Positions 1 to 7,906 of a stretch of 64,000 nt of DNA are shown piece by piece. The position numbers and the translations under genes are program-made. Origin of the DNA: Pseudomonadota bacterium. Its GTDB lineage: Bacteria > Desulfobacterota > Desulfarculia > Desulfarculales > Desulfarculaceae. The stretch is taken from the NCBI GenBank assembly GCA_018902755.1, contig JAHIQI010000052.1, positions 62,001 through 126,000 on the forward strand. Direction: 5' to 3'. Below the pieces are notes generated by a model. The model was given only the letters and a program-made list of their open reading frames with translations, searched no databases and was not told the origin of the DNA. How positions within the stretch are numbered: the first letter of the stretch is position 1; the number at the start of each line of letters is the position of its first letter.

Positions 1-1156
1 CACGGGTGTAGGGGTCTTTGGCCTCGACCGCCCCGGCCAAGCCCTGCACGATCTCGAAGGCCGCCTGCTTGAGCTGGTCCAGGGTCTGGTTCAGCTCCCG
101 GCGGAACTGCTCCCGCTCGGCGGCCAGGCGGCGCTGGCGGGTAATGTCCACCGCCGTGCCGATGACTCCGGTCACCCGGCCGTCCTCGTCTATCAGGGGG
201 CTGTTGTAGGCCAGGAAGATGCGCTCGGAGCCATCACTGCGGATCAGGCGGAACTCCACGTCGTTGACCGTGTGGCCCTGGTCGCGCAGCTCCTTGAAGG
301 CCTTGACGCAGTGGTAGCGGTCGTCGCGGTGGATGAAATCGGTGAAATAGCGCCCCAGGGCATCGCCGGGCTCCAGGCCCATAAAGGGCTTCACCTTGGG
401 CCCCACGAAGTTGAAGCATCCCTCCCGGTCCAGGGAATAGATGAACTGGGGGTTACTTTCCACCAGGGAGCGGTAGCGGGTTTCGGAGCGGGCTAGGTCG
501 GCGGTGCGCGCGGCCACCTGCTCCTCCAGGGAGGCGTTGAGCTGGGCCAACTCCTTTTCCCGGTCCTGCACCTGGATGCGCAGGTCAAGCTGGCGCACCA
601 GGGCCTGACGGTGCAGCAGGTTGGCCAGGAGCAACAAGAGCACCGCGCCCACCAGGTTGCCGCCGTGGTGCATCAGGGTCTCCGGCGGGGCCATGCTGCC
701 GGAAAAATAGAGCTGGGGCAGGATGTACACCGCCAGCACCCCCACCCCGGTGATGGCCGCCACCCCCAGGCGAATGGGGATGAGCACCAGGGCGGCGATG
801 AGCACCAGGATCATGGCCGAATAGTAACGGGCCCCTATGGGGCCCATCTCCACCAGCATGATCTCCAGCATCACCGCCACGGCCAATGCGCCGGCCACGG
901 TGAGCCCCTCTTGCCAGAGCTGGTTTTTGTAGGCCCGGTTGAGGAAGTACATCAGGCCCATGAGGGCGCTGATGCCCAGGCGCAGAGCCAAAAAATGGGA
1001 GAAGAACTGAGGGAACTGGAACCAGTCAACCAGCGAGAAGGCGGGCACCAGCAACACCCCGGACAAAAAGCCGATTTTCAGACGGGATTGCAGCGTTTCC
1101 ACGTAATGGGCGTGGAAGGCTTGCGGGTCGGCAGGGGACAGGCGGTCTGCTGACAT
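1..1156 (-). CDS. Membrane PAS sensor with HD-GYP start (3' partial)
   Basis: The gene enters from the right and runs off the left edge, so only its first 385 codons are visible. About five or six hydrophobic segments fill residues 25-190. A short coiled coil follows at about 195-225, then a PAS domain at about 225-350 with the usual PAC ending (VDITRQRR). The last visible residues, GAVEAKDPYTR, match the line that opens HD-GYP domains (EAKDPYT-x-GHS), so the missing part is probably a cyclic-di-GMP phosphodiesterase. A histidine kinase output is less likely but cannot be excluded. The ATG at 1154-1156 follows a GAAGAAAG stretch. Confidence 0.75.
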   Translation of the reverse strand, partial: MSADRLSPADPQAFHAHYVETLQSRLKIGFLSGVLLVPAFSLVDWFQFPQFFSHFLALRLGISALMGLMYFLNRAYKNQLWQEGLTVAGALAVAVMLEIMLVEMGPIGARYYSAMILVLIAALVLIPIRLGVAAITGVGVLAVYILPQLYFSGSMAPPETLMHHGGNLVGAVLLLLLANLLHRQALVRQLDLRIQVQDREKELAQLNASLEEQVAARTADLARSETRYRSLVESNPQFIYSLDREGCFNFVGPKVKPFMGLEPGDALGRYFTDFIHRDDRYHCVKAFKELRDQGHTVNDVEFRLIRSDGSERIFLAYNSPLIDEDGRVTGVIGTAVDITRQRRLAAEREQFRRELNQTLDQLKQAAFEIVQGLAGAVEAKDPYTR

Positions 1157-1169
1157 AGGCGGTCTTTCT

Positions 1170-1826
1170 TCAGCTTCTAACAGGTTCCTCGCTGGTTATG
1201 TAGGCAGCATAGCGCATTTTGACCTCTTCCGGCGTACGCAATGACCAGGGCTCCAAAAGATCGCTCTCGAACAGGCGCTGGGGGCTGATGCGAGAGGGGT
1301 GCCATTTCTTGAGCAGGGCGCATTCGCGGTATTCGGGCAAACAGTGCAGGGCGAAGGCCACCAGCTCCGAGCAGAACCAGGTGGAGCGGCTGTTGAAGGG
1401 GTTGCGCCACCCGGCGCACACGTCCCAGCGTTCGCCCAGCTTCACCAGCTTGTCGGTGAGCATGCCGAAGATGCCCGCGAAGGAATACCCCTGGCCCAGC
1501 TTGGCCCGGGCCGCGTCCAGGATCAGCCCGGCCCGCTTGGCGTTCATCTCCTTGGGGCGCTTGAAGTAGACCTCGTACTGGTTGCCGAAGTAGTGGCTAA
1601 GGTGGTTGCGCACCACCCCCTGGCCGGTGGCCTCTATGCAGTAGGTCTCGTCCTCCACCAAAAAGGCGTGGGACACCGAAATGCCGCTGACGGCCTCGTC
1701 GCCGGTGGCGATGGTGATGCCCTCGCTCACGAAGGTGCCGGGCATGAAGGAGAATCCCACCAGGCCGGGCTCGTAGTTGACGCCGTAGACCGGCTTGACG
1801 TATATGCGCTCACTGGACTGGGGCAT
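1170..1826 (-). CDS. YiiX/YebB-like permuted NlpC/P60 papain-fold protein
   Basis: This 218-residue protein has the order of a permuted papain-fold (YiiX, orthopox G6R) hydrolase. The histidine comes first (VSHAFLVEDE, about residue 53) and the cysteine later, at the start of a helix (WFCSELVAFAL, about residue 150). Members cleave or transfer amide or ester bonds on lipids or peptidoglycan, and the substrate here is unknown. No signal peptide is visible, so it is probably cytoplasmic. Its ATG lies 12 bases downstream of the MBL-fold gene on the same strand, with an AAAGGAGGGG ribosome site, so the two probably form an operon. The fold call is fairly safe but the activity is inferred. Confidence 0.7.
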   Translation of the reverse strand: MPQSSERIYVKPVYGVNYEPGLVGFSFMPGTFVSEGITIATGDEAVSGISVSHAFLVEDETYCIEATGQGVVRNHLSHYFGNQYEVYFKRPKEMNAKRAGLILDAARAKLGQGYSFAGIFGMLTDKLVKLGERWDVCAGWRNPFNSRSTWFCSELVAFALHCLPEYRECALLKKWHPSRISPQRLFESDLLEPWSLRTPEEVKMRYAAYITSEEPVRS

Positions 1827-1838
1827 GGGTCCCCTCCT

Positions 1839-2756
1839 TTAAAGGGTCAACACTCCGCCCAGGGGCAGGTTGTGCACCTTGGCGGCCAGCTCCGGGTCCG
1901 CGGCCAGGGACTCGCCCAACAGCTTCTGGCTCAGGCCCAGGGGCTCGTTGCACAGGGTGAAGGTCCCCCAGTGCACCGGGATCATGCGCTTGGCCCCGCT
2001 TTGCTTGAAGGCCTCCAGGGAGTCGGTGGGGTTCATGTGGCGGGGCCTGAGGAAGTCGCGCCGGTTGAAGGCGTCGATGGGCATGAGCGCCAGGTCGATA
2101 TCGAAAGCGCCGGGCAGCTCGGCAAAGGCGGGGCACATGCCGCTGTCGCCGGGATAGTAGACCGTGCGGGCCGAAGAGGCTAGAACGAAGCCGCCGAAGC
2201 CGTACTTCTTGAAGTCCATGGTGATCCAGTGCCGCCCCCCCAGGTGCTTGCCCGGCCAGCCGGTGATGCCCAGGCCGTCCACCTCCACCGTCTGATGCCA
2301 GTCCAGGTTGATGGCCCTGACCTTGTGCTCGGGCTCCAGCTTGGCCTTGGCGTAGCCCGCCACCCCGTGGGCTCCCACCACGGTAAGAGGGGAGGGGCTG
2401 TGGGCGGCGACGGCCTCCAGGCTGGGCAGGTCCAGGTGGTCGCCGTGGGCGTGGGAGAGTAGCACCAGGTCGATGGGCGGCAGCTCGGCCACCTTTAGCG
2501 GCGGTGCGGTGCGCCGTTTGACCATCTTGGCGAAGGAAAAACGGCTGGAGAACATGGGGTCGGTGAGTATGTATTTGCCGTCCAGGCGCATGAGCACCGT
2601 GGCCTGGCCCAGGTATTGGGCGAAGTCTTGCCCGTCGCTTGGCCAGGGGTCGGGCGCGGGCGCGGGCTTGGTGGGCGAAAAATTGCTGCCCAGCAAGGCG
2701 CCCAGAATAAGCAGGTATTCAAAGGGCCAGGCGATTATGCGGCCTATGGTGCTCAT
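1839..2756 (-). CDS. MBL-fold metallo-hydrolase, NAPE-PLD/UPF0173-like
   Basis: This 305-residue metallo-beta-lactamase-fold protein carries the metal motif SHAHGDHLD at about residue 103. It also has a GDSG aspartate at about 205 and a late histidine in PVHWGTF at about 262, which together make up a binuclear zinc or iron site. The first 20 residues form one hydrophobic helix, probably a signal anchor, so the catalytic domain may face the periplasm. The layout resembles NAPE-hydrolysing phospholipase D and the L-ascorbate-6-phosphate lactonase-like subgroup. The substrate cannot be read from the sequence. It is the promoter-proximal gene of the pair with the YiiX-like protein. Confidence 0.8.
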   Translation of the reverse strand: MSTIGRIIAWPFEYLLILGALLGSNFSPTKPAPAPDPWPSDGQDFAQYLGQATVLMRLDGKYILTDPMFSSRFSFAKMVKRRTAPPLKVAELPPIDLVLLSHAHGDHLDLPSLEAVAAHSPSPLTVVGAHGVAGYAKAKLEPEHKVRAINLDWHQTVEVDGLGITGWPGKHLGGRHWITMDFKKYGFGGFVLASSARTVYYPGDSGMCPAFAELPGAFDIDLALMPIDAFNRRDFLRPRHMNPTDSLEAFKQSGAKRMIPVHWGTFTLCNEPLGLSQKLLGESLAADPELAAKVHNLPLGGVLTL

Positions 2757-2947
2757 GGCGCTCTCCCCACTGCGGGCCGCGTCGGGTGAATCCCCTCCCG
2801 CTAATCTAGCTTTTGATTAGCACAAGCGCGGGCGCGGTGTCCATGGGGCTTTAGCCGGGAGGTGGAGCAGCTTGACGCCCCCTGGCCTGCCGGGTAGTTT
2901 TGGGAGCAGCGAGAAGCAAACCGAAAACCGCAGCCGGGGAGGCAGCC

Positions 2948-3280
2948 ATGGACGTGGCCGTCGCTTGGGAAAATCTGGTTCAGTCCATCGCGGCCATCGA
3001 GGGCGGCGAGGACGATTGGGAAATCCTCACCGCCACCTGCATGGCGGCCATGGAGATACTCCTGGAGTACCCGCCTCAGGAGGTGCTGGCCCAAATAGAG
3101 GCCTCGGACATGCCCACCCGGGCCACGGTGAGCTGGCTGGCCTGGGAAGGCTCCAAGCTGGGCGGCGGCAATGCCCAGCGCAGCATGGGCCTGGTGGCCT
3201 GTTGGCAGGAGGCCAACCCCGGCCAGGAGCTTATCGCCGCCCCCAAGGGCGGGTCCCAGCGTCCCATGCTGCTCCACTAG
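2948..3280 (+). CDS. Small hypothetical acidic protein
   Basis: A 110-residue acidic, mostly helical protein that I do not recognise. It has no signal peptide, membrane segment or metal motif. The ATG at 2948 is preferred over one 48 bases upstream because GGGGAGG lies six bases before it. It ends 35 bases before a Cys-rich gene on the same strand, so the two may be cotranscribed. Codon use matches the GC-rich surroundings, which supports a real gene. Confidence 0.55.
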   Translation: MDVAVAWENLVQSIAAIEGGEDDWEILTATCMAAMEILLEYPPQEVLAQIEASDMPTRATVSWLAWEGSKLGGGNAQRSMGLVACWQEANPGQELIAAPKGGSQRPMLLH

Positions 3281-3315
3281 GACCGACCCTCCCCCAACGG
3301 CCACCGGGAGGAGAC

Positions 3316-3831
3316 ATGCCCCCCGAGCCCATGCCCAGCGGCCCGCCCTGGTCCGGCCCAGGCCAGTGGCCCCAGGCCAACCAGGCCCTGCTCATTTTGG
3401 CCGACAACCCCGCTTCATCCCCGGCCCGCGCCCTGGCCCGGCAGCTGGCCGCCGCCCGGCGAGCCCTGGCTCCGGCCATGGAGCGCCTGTGCGCCGCCAC
3501 CTGCCCCCGCTGCCTCGACCCCTGCTGCGTGCGGGCCCGCCTGTGGTGGGGCTTCGCGGACCTGGCCTTTTTGCACCTGGCCGAACTGCCCCTGCCCCTA
3601 AGCCAAATGGCCTACGCTCCCGGCAGGGCCTGCCCCCACCTTGGCTCCCACGGCTGCCGCCTGGAGAGGCCCTTGCGCCCCTGGGTCTGCGACTGGCATT
3701 TGTGCCCCGAGCAGAAGGCGCGTTTGGCCCAATGGGGCGAGGGGGAGAGGCGGGAGCTGGCCGATGGTTTGGAAAGGGCAAGGGGGTTGAGGAGGAAGAT
3801 GGTGGAAGCGCTGGTGGAGGGGGTGGGGTGA
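3316..3831 (+). CDS. Cys-rich YkgJ-like protein
   Basis: This 171-residue protein has a disordered Pro/Gly N-terminus followed by two cysteine groups: CAATCPRCLDPCC at about residues 60-73 and CPHLGSHGC...CDWHLC at about 105-130. The spacing recalls the YkgJ (CxxCxxxCC) family, thought to hold a zinc or iron-sulfur cluster. It differs enough that family membership is only probable. The ATG at 3316 has GGGAGGAG directly upstream. No catalytic function is known for the family. A second, more canonical YkgJ-type protein lies at 35423-36157. Confidence 0.6.
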   Translation: MPPEPMPSGPPWSGPGQWPQANQALLILADNPASSPARALARQLAAARRALAPAMERLCAATCPRCLDPCCVRARLWWGFADLAFLHLAELPLPLSQMAYAPGRACPHLGSHGCRLERPLRPWVCDWHLCPEQKARLAQWGEGERRELADGLERARGLRRKMVEALVEGVG

Positions 3832-3947
3832 AAACCGGCATAATTTATTTTGAGGCGGCGGCCAACATGACTACAGGTGGTTGCCGCATAATGGTCAATA
3901 GCAACCCCTGACCCGAAACAACCTAACCAAGACTGGGAGAAGCTGTC

Positions 3948-4388
3948 ATGCCCAAGCTGAGCCTGTCCCAAGCCGACATCATCGCCGACGAGACCCTGAA
4001 AAAAGGACGGGAAATCAAGGCCAAGCCGCTGACCGTGGTGGTCTTGGACGATGGCGGCCACTACAAGGTGGTCAAGCGCGACGACGGCTGCGGGCTGCTC
4101 AGGGCCGACATAGCCCGGGCCAAGGCCTGGGGGGTGTTGGGCATGGGTCAGGCCGGCCGCGAGCTGGCCCGTCGCGCCCAGAGCTTGCCGGTGTTCTTCA
4201 GCGGCCTGGCCGCCATCTCCGGCGGCAAGCTGGTCCCCCTGCCCGGCGGGGTGCTGATCCACACCCCGGATGGCGAGCTGGTGGGCTCGGTGGGGGTCAG
4301 CGGCGACCTGTCGGAGATCGACGAGGAGTGCGCGGTGCACGGGGTCAAGGCCGCCGGGCTGGTGCCCGAGACCGGAGATGAAGCCTGA
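3948..4388 (+). CDS. GlcG/HbpS family protein
   Basis: This 146-residue protein spans one whole GlcG/HbpS (formerly DUF336) domain. It has the family's N-terminal helix, a central VLDDGGH strand-turn, the ARAKAW helix and the terminal GSVGVSGD loop. Family members form octamers; HbpS binds haem and senses redox stress, and others sit beside diol or propanediol genes without a proven role. No secretion signal is seen. GGGAGAAG precedes the ATG. It is the last GC-rich gene before the AT-rich segment that starts near 4520. Confidence 0.85.
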   Translation: MPKLSLSQADIIADETLKKGREIKAKPLTVVVLDDGGHYKVVKRDDGCGLLRADIARAKAWGVLGMGQAGRELARRAQSLPVFFSGLAAISGGKLVPLPGGVLIHTPDGELVGSVGVSGDLSEIDEECAVHGVKAAGLVPETGDEA

Positions 4389-4683
4389 GCGCCCGCCTGC
4401 GTAGCGCTTGCCTGAGAGCCTGGGACGTAAACGAGCGCCAGGAGTTGGTGGAGTGGCAGGAGAAGGCGAGAGGGGTGAAAAGGATGATGGGGGGGAAGTT
4501 GGTGGCGGGGGATCGAGACACCTAAGTACGTGTTTCAATAATTTGTGAGATGTCGTTGCCGAATTAACGCTCTGTTATTGCGTTTAGCCATTTATGGCGG
4601 CAAAGATATTTCATTTGCATGTTGACATACCATCGCTGGCAATCGTAAAAGTAAATTATATTTAAAATGAGATGTGGTGTACT

Positions 4684-5862
4684 GTGGCAAGCACAAAAGC
4701 ATTGATAACTCCCGAAGTTATTAAATGGGCTCGAAAAAAGGCGCGCTTAGATGTTGCGACCGCCGCAAAAAAAATTGGAAGGCCAGAAGAGGAAATTATA
4801 AAATGGGAAACGGGAGATCTTTTTCCAACAATTGCTCAGGCACGGAAAGCCTCTAAAGTATACAAGCGTTCTTTGGCAGTTTTTTATCTTCCGTCTCCTC
4901 CTTCAGACTTTGATACATTGCGCGACTTCCGAACTCTTCCCTCAGGGTACTCACCGGAATATAGCCCAGAATTAGCATTATTATTAAGACAACTAACGGC
5001 AAAGCAAACTTGGCTGCATGATTATCTATTAGAAGATAACGCAAGAGAGTTAGAATTCGCTGGTTCCGTAAGTGTGGATTGTCGTCCTCTAGATATCGCT
5101 GCAATAATTCGAGAAAATTTAAACGTTTCCCCGGCGGAACAAATAAAATGCAGGGACCACCGCGAAGCGCTCAATTTATGGATTAATCGGGCAGAGCGGA
5201 TTGGAATAAATATTTGTCGGCGAGGTGGTATCTCTTTAGTGGAAGCTAGAGGTTTTTTATTGTCCGACGGTTTGGCTCCATTTATATATATAAACAATAC
5301 CGATGCATTGCCCGGGCAACTGTTTACCTTGATACATGAGCTTGCTCATTTATGGCTTAACATGCCAGGATTGTCAAACTTAATTGAAGCGGATAGTGCA
5401 TTAAATACGCCCGACAGTAGAATCGAAAAATTTTGCAACCAAATCGCATCCGAAGTTCTTTTAGAAAGAAATATATTTGATGATGCGTGGAGGTTGTCTT
5501 CTATAAAAAGTGAGTTGCAAAAGAGGATTTCGTTTGTAAGTAGGAAGCTTAAGGTTAGCGACGAAGCAGTCGCGCGTAGACTACTAGACCTGTCTATCAT
5601 TGATAAATATACATACGAAAAATTGCGAGTATTTTATCAAGACAGATGGGACTTTTATAAATTGCATAAGTCGAAAACAAAATCTGGAAGGCCGTCATAT
5701 TCTTTGCTCGTTGCGATTGATAACGGGAGGTTGTTCAGCCGCACTGTAATTTCAGCGTATAGGAATAACCAAATATCCGGGCGGGACGCATCTTTTTTAC
5801 TAAATACGAAAGTGAAGCATTTTCCTAAGATAGGTGCTCAAGCTGGTTTGGCCACTCTTTAG
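4684..5862 (+). CDS. XRE-type HTH + ImmA/IrrE metallopeptidase
   Basis: A roughly 392-residue two-domain protein. It has an N-terminal helix-turn-helix (about residues 5-65) and then an ImmA/IrrE zinc protease domain with HEXXH (LIHELAHLWLN, about residue 218). Such proteins cleave or inactivate a partner repressor or antitoxin and are common in prophages, ICEs and defence loci. The GTG at 4684 gives the family's usual start (ALITPEVIKWAR); an in-frame ATG lies four codons earlier at 4672, and neither has a strong ribosome site. Its base composition is far more AT-rich than its flanks, which indicates transfer. A DUF4411 gene follows after 15 bases, a pairing common for this family. Confidence 0.85.
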   Translation: MASTKALITPEVIKWARKKARLDVATAAKKIGRPEEEIIKWETGDLFPTIAQARKASKVYKRSLAVFYLPSPPSDFDTLRDFRTLPSGYSPEYSPELALLLRQLTAKQTWLHDYLLEDNARELEFAGSVSVDCRPLDIAAIIRENLNVSPAEQIKCRDHREALNLWINRAERIGINICRRGGISLVEARGFLLSDGLAPFIYINNTDALPGQLFTLIHELAHLWLNMPGLSNLIEADSALNTPDSRIEKFCNQIASEVLLERNIFDDAWRLSSIKSELQKRISFVSRKLKVSDEAVARRLLDLSIIDKYTYEKLRVFYQDRWDFYKLHKSKTKSGRPSYSLLVAIDNGRLFSRTVISAYRNNQISGRDASFLLNTKVKHFPKIGAQAGLATL

Positions 5863-5877
5863 GGGGGACTCGAGTAA

Positions 5878-6135
5878 GTGAAAAAATACAGCTTGGATAC
5901 AAATGTTCTTATTGAGCCTTGGAACAAATATTATTCTGTAGAAATATGCCCTGATTATTGGCAAATAATTGATGATTTAGCAAAAGCTGGAATCGTATTC
6001 TGTGCGGAAGAAGTGCGGCATGAAATTGAAAAGATCGATGATGGGCTCTTAGGTTGGGTAAAATATCGACCGTATATTTTCAGAACTCCTGATGAAAAAG
6101 TACAAGAAATCAGAATCCAACTGATAGCCAACTGA
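5878..6135 (+). CDS. DUF4411 PIN-like protein, truncated
   Basis: This 85-residue product starts with GTG after an AGGGGGGAC ribosome site. It matches the first half of DUF4411 proteins: a PIN-like LDTNVLIEPWN strand with the first acidic residue, CPDYWQIID, and a HEIEKIDDGLLGWVK helix. Complete members are about 155-170 residues with further acidic residues, so the distal catalytic half is missing. It stops just before the tRNA-Leu flank. Paired with the ImmA-like protein it would be the toxin or effector, and as it stands it is probably inactive. Confidence 0.65.
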   Translation: MKKYSLDTNVLIEPWNKYYSVEICPDYWQIIDDLAKAGIVFCAEEVRHEIEKIDDGLLGWVKYRPYIFRTPDEKVQEIRIQLIAN

Positions 6136-6170
6136 TTGCGGGTTTTGGGGGCACTCAGGGCTGAAGAAGA

Positions 6171-6215
6171 GGGGGTTAGGGCATGTCCCCTAACCCCCTT
6201 GCTTTAGTTTCAGTT
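6171..6215 (+). terminator. Hairpin terminator between island and tRNA-Leu
   Basis: An 11-bp stem (6171-6181 with 6188-6198) and a 6-base loop are followed on the plus strand by a T-rich run (TTTAGTTTCAGTTTT). It would end transcription of the DUF4411 gene. The stem also lies just beyond the 3' end of the minus-strand tRNA-Leu and could act for it too. Confidence 0.6.
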
Positions 6216-6223
6216 TTCCTCTT

Positions 6224-6308
6224 TGGTGGGAGCGGGGGGACTCGAACCCCCATGCCTTGCGGCACTGGCTCCTAAGGCCAGCGTGTATACCAATTCCACC
6301 ACGCTCCC
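6224..6308 (-). tRNA. tRNA-Leu (UAG)
   Basis: Read on the minus strand, an 85-base cloverleaf is visible. The 7-bp acceptor stem is GGGAGCG/CGCTCCC. The anticodon stem CTGGC/GCCAG holds loop CTTAGGA, giving anticodon UAG. A long type II variable arm, the T arm GGGGGTTCGAGTCCCCC and an encoded CCA complete it. The 3' end points towards the AT-rich ImmA/DUF4411 segment, the usual side for an integrated element. Confidence 0.97.
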
Positions 6309-6453
6309 CGGACGTAGGCCCCAACTCTAAGCCAAGCGTCGGCATGCGTCAACCGCTGGATGGCCATATCCCCGGCCTTTCCGGCGGGTTGACACCCCCT
6401 GGGGTATGGGCTAGATTTGGCCCACTTCCAATCACTTGAAAAAGGAGGCGCTT

Positions 6454-7140
6454 TTGCGGCCCGACGGTCGAAAGCCCCTACAAATGCGTCCCCTGAGCCT
6501 GAGCACCGGGGTCAATCCATACGCCGAGGGCAGCTGCCTGGCCAGCTTCGGTCAAACCCAGGTGTTGTGCACCGCCTCGCTGGAGGACAAGGTCCCCGGC
6601 TGGCTGGACGGCGCGGGCAAGGGCTGGGTGACCGCCGAGTACGCCATGCTGCCCCGCTCCACCCACACCCGCACCGGGCGCGAGCACCGCGAAAAGGGCC
6701 GGGCCCAGGAGATAAGCCGCCTCATCGGGCGCAGCCTGCGCATGGCCGTGGAGCTTCCCGCCCTGGCGGGCCACACCATCCGCCTGGACTGCGACGTGCT
6801 GGTGGCCGACGGCGGCACCCGCTGCGCCTCCATCTGCGGCGGCTGGGTGGCCCTGGCCCTGGCCATGAAAAAGCTGGGCCTGGCCCCTTCGCGCCAGGTG
6901 GCGGCCATCAGCCTGGGGCGCATCCAGGGCGAGCTGCGCTTGGACCTGTGCTACGCCGAGGACTCCACCGCCGAGCTGGACCTGAACCTGGTCTTGGCCC
7001 CCCAGGGGCTGGTGGAGGTGCAGGGCACCGGCGAGGACGGCCTGTTCAGCCCCGAGGAGCTGGCCGCCCTGGTGCGCACCGGCCTGGAGGCGGGCCAAGA
7101 GATCTTCGCCGCCCAGATCGCGGCGGTGGAGAAGGCCTAG
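6454..7140 (+). CDS. rph: Ribonuclease PH
   Basis: A 228-residue phosphorolytic 3'-5' exoribonuclease that trims tRNA precursors using inorganic phosphate and assembles as a hexamer. The sequence shows the hallmark start MRPDGR, the PRSTHTRTGRE phosphate-binding arginines, the GRSLRMAVEL helix and the LDCDVLVADGGTR core of the RNase PH domain. The start is the TTG at 6454: AAGGAGG lies five bases before it and it reproduces the family's N-terminus. An earlier in-frame TTG at 6436 lies upstream of that ribosome site. rdgB follows two bases later, a common pairing. Confidence 0.96.
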   Translation: MRPDGRKPLQMRPLSLSTGVNPYAEGSCLASFGQTQVLCTASLEDKVPGWLDGAGKGWVTAEYAMLPRSTHTRTGREHREKGRAQEISRLIGRSLRMAVELPALAGHTIRLDCDVLVADGGTRCASICGGWVALALAMKKLGLAPSRQVAAISLGRIQGELRLDLCYAEDSTAELDLNLVLAPQGLVEVQGTGEDGLFSPEELAALVRTGLEAGQEIFAAQIAAVEKA

Positions 7141-7142
7141 AT

Positions 7143-7739
7143 ATGGAGCTGGTGCTGGCTTCGAACAACCAGGGCAAGCTGGCCGAGATAAAGGCCATGT
7201 GCGCGCCCTGGGGCATTCAGGTGGTCACCGCCGCCTCGTTGGGCTTCACCGAGGAGGTGGCCGAGACCGGCGACACCTTCGAGGACAACGCCCGGCTCAA
7301 GGCCGTGGCGGTGAGTGAGGCCTTGGGACGCCCGGCCCTGGCCGACGACTCGGGCCTGGTGGTGGAGGCCCTGAACGGCGCGCCGGGGGTGCACAGCGCC
7401 CGCTACGCCGGGGAGCACGGCGACGACGCGGCCAACAGCGCCAAGCTCCTCACCGAAATGATCGGGGTGCCGCCCGTGAAGCGGGCTGCGGCCTTTGTTT
7501 GTGTTATGCTTTGCCGTCGTCCCGATGGGGCCGAGCTGGTGGCCCAGGGCCGCCTGGAGGGGCGCATCGCCCCGGCCCCGGCGGGGCACAATGGTTTTGG
7601 ATATGATCCGGTGTTTTTGCTGCCCGAGCGGGGCCTGACCGTGGCCCAGCTCAGCGCGGCGGACAAGAACGCCATCAGCCACCGGGGCCAGGCCCTGGCC
7701 AAGCTGGCCCAGGATCTGCGCGGCTTCCTGGGCGGGTAG
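7143..7739 (+). CDS. rdgB: XTP/dITP diphosphatase (RdgB/HAM1)
   Basis: A 198-residue house-cleaning pyrophosphatase that hydrolyses ITP, dITP and XTP to keep deaminated purines out of nucleic acids. Visible family motifs are LASNNQGKLAEI at the start (nucleotide binding), ETGDTFEDNARLKA, ADDSGLVVEAL with the catalytic aspartates, GFGYDPVF and the terminal SHRGQAL. The ATG starts two bases after the rph stop, implying translational coupling. Length is normal and no residue appears to be missing. Confidence 0.96.
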   Translation: MELVLASNNQGKLAEIKAMCAPWGIQVVTAASLGFTEEVAETGDTFEDNARLKAVAVSEALGRPALADDSGLVVEALNGAPGVHSARYAGEHGDDAANSAKLLTEMIGVPPVKRAAAFVCVMLCRRPDGAELVAQGRLEGRIAPAPAGHNGFGYDPVFLLPERGLTVAQLSAADKNAISHRGQALAKLAQDLRGFLGG

Positions 7740-7758
7740 GAACAAGGACAATTTAGGT

Positions 7759-7835
7759 CGGGGCGTGGCGCAGTCTGGCAGCGCACCTGCCTTGGGCGCA
7801 GGGGGTCCCCGGTTCAAATCCGGGCGCCCCGACCA
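7759..7835 (+). tRNA. tRNA-Pro (UGG)
   Basis: A 77-base cloverleaf with acceptor stem CGGGGCG/CGCCCCG. The anticodon stem CCTGC/GCAGG encloses CTTGGGC (anticodon UGG). The T arm is CCCCGGTTCAAATCCGGG-type and CCA is encoded. It lies 20 bases after rdgB and is probably transcribed with it. Confidence 0.97.
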
Positions 7836-7906
7836 GTCTTGAACCTATCGCCGCATGCCGCCGCCCCAACCTTCCCCCGACAACCAGCCCCGGACCGGCC
7901 TCCGCT

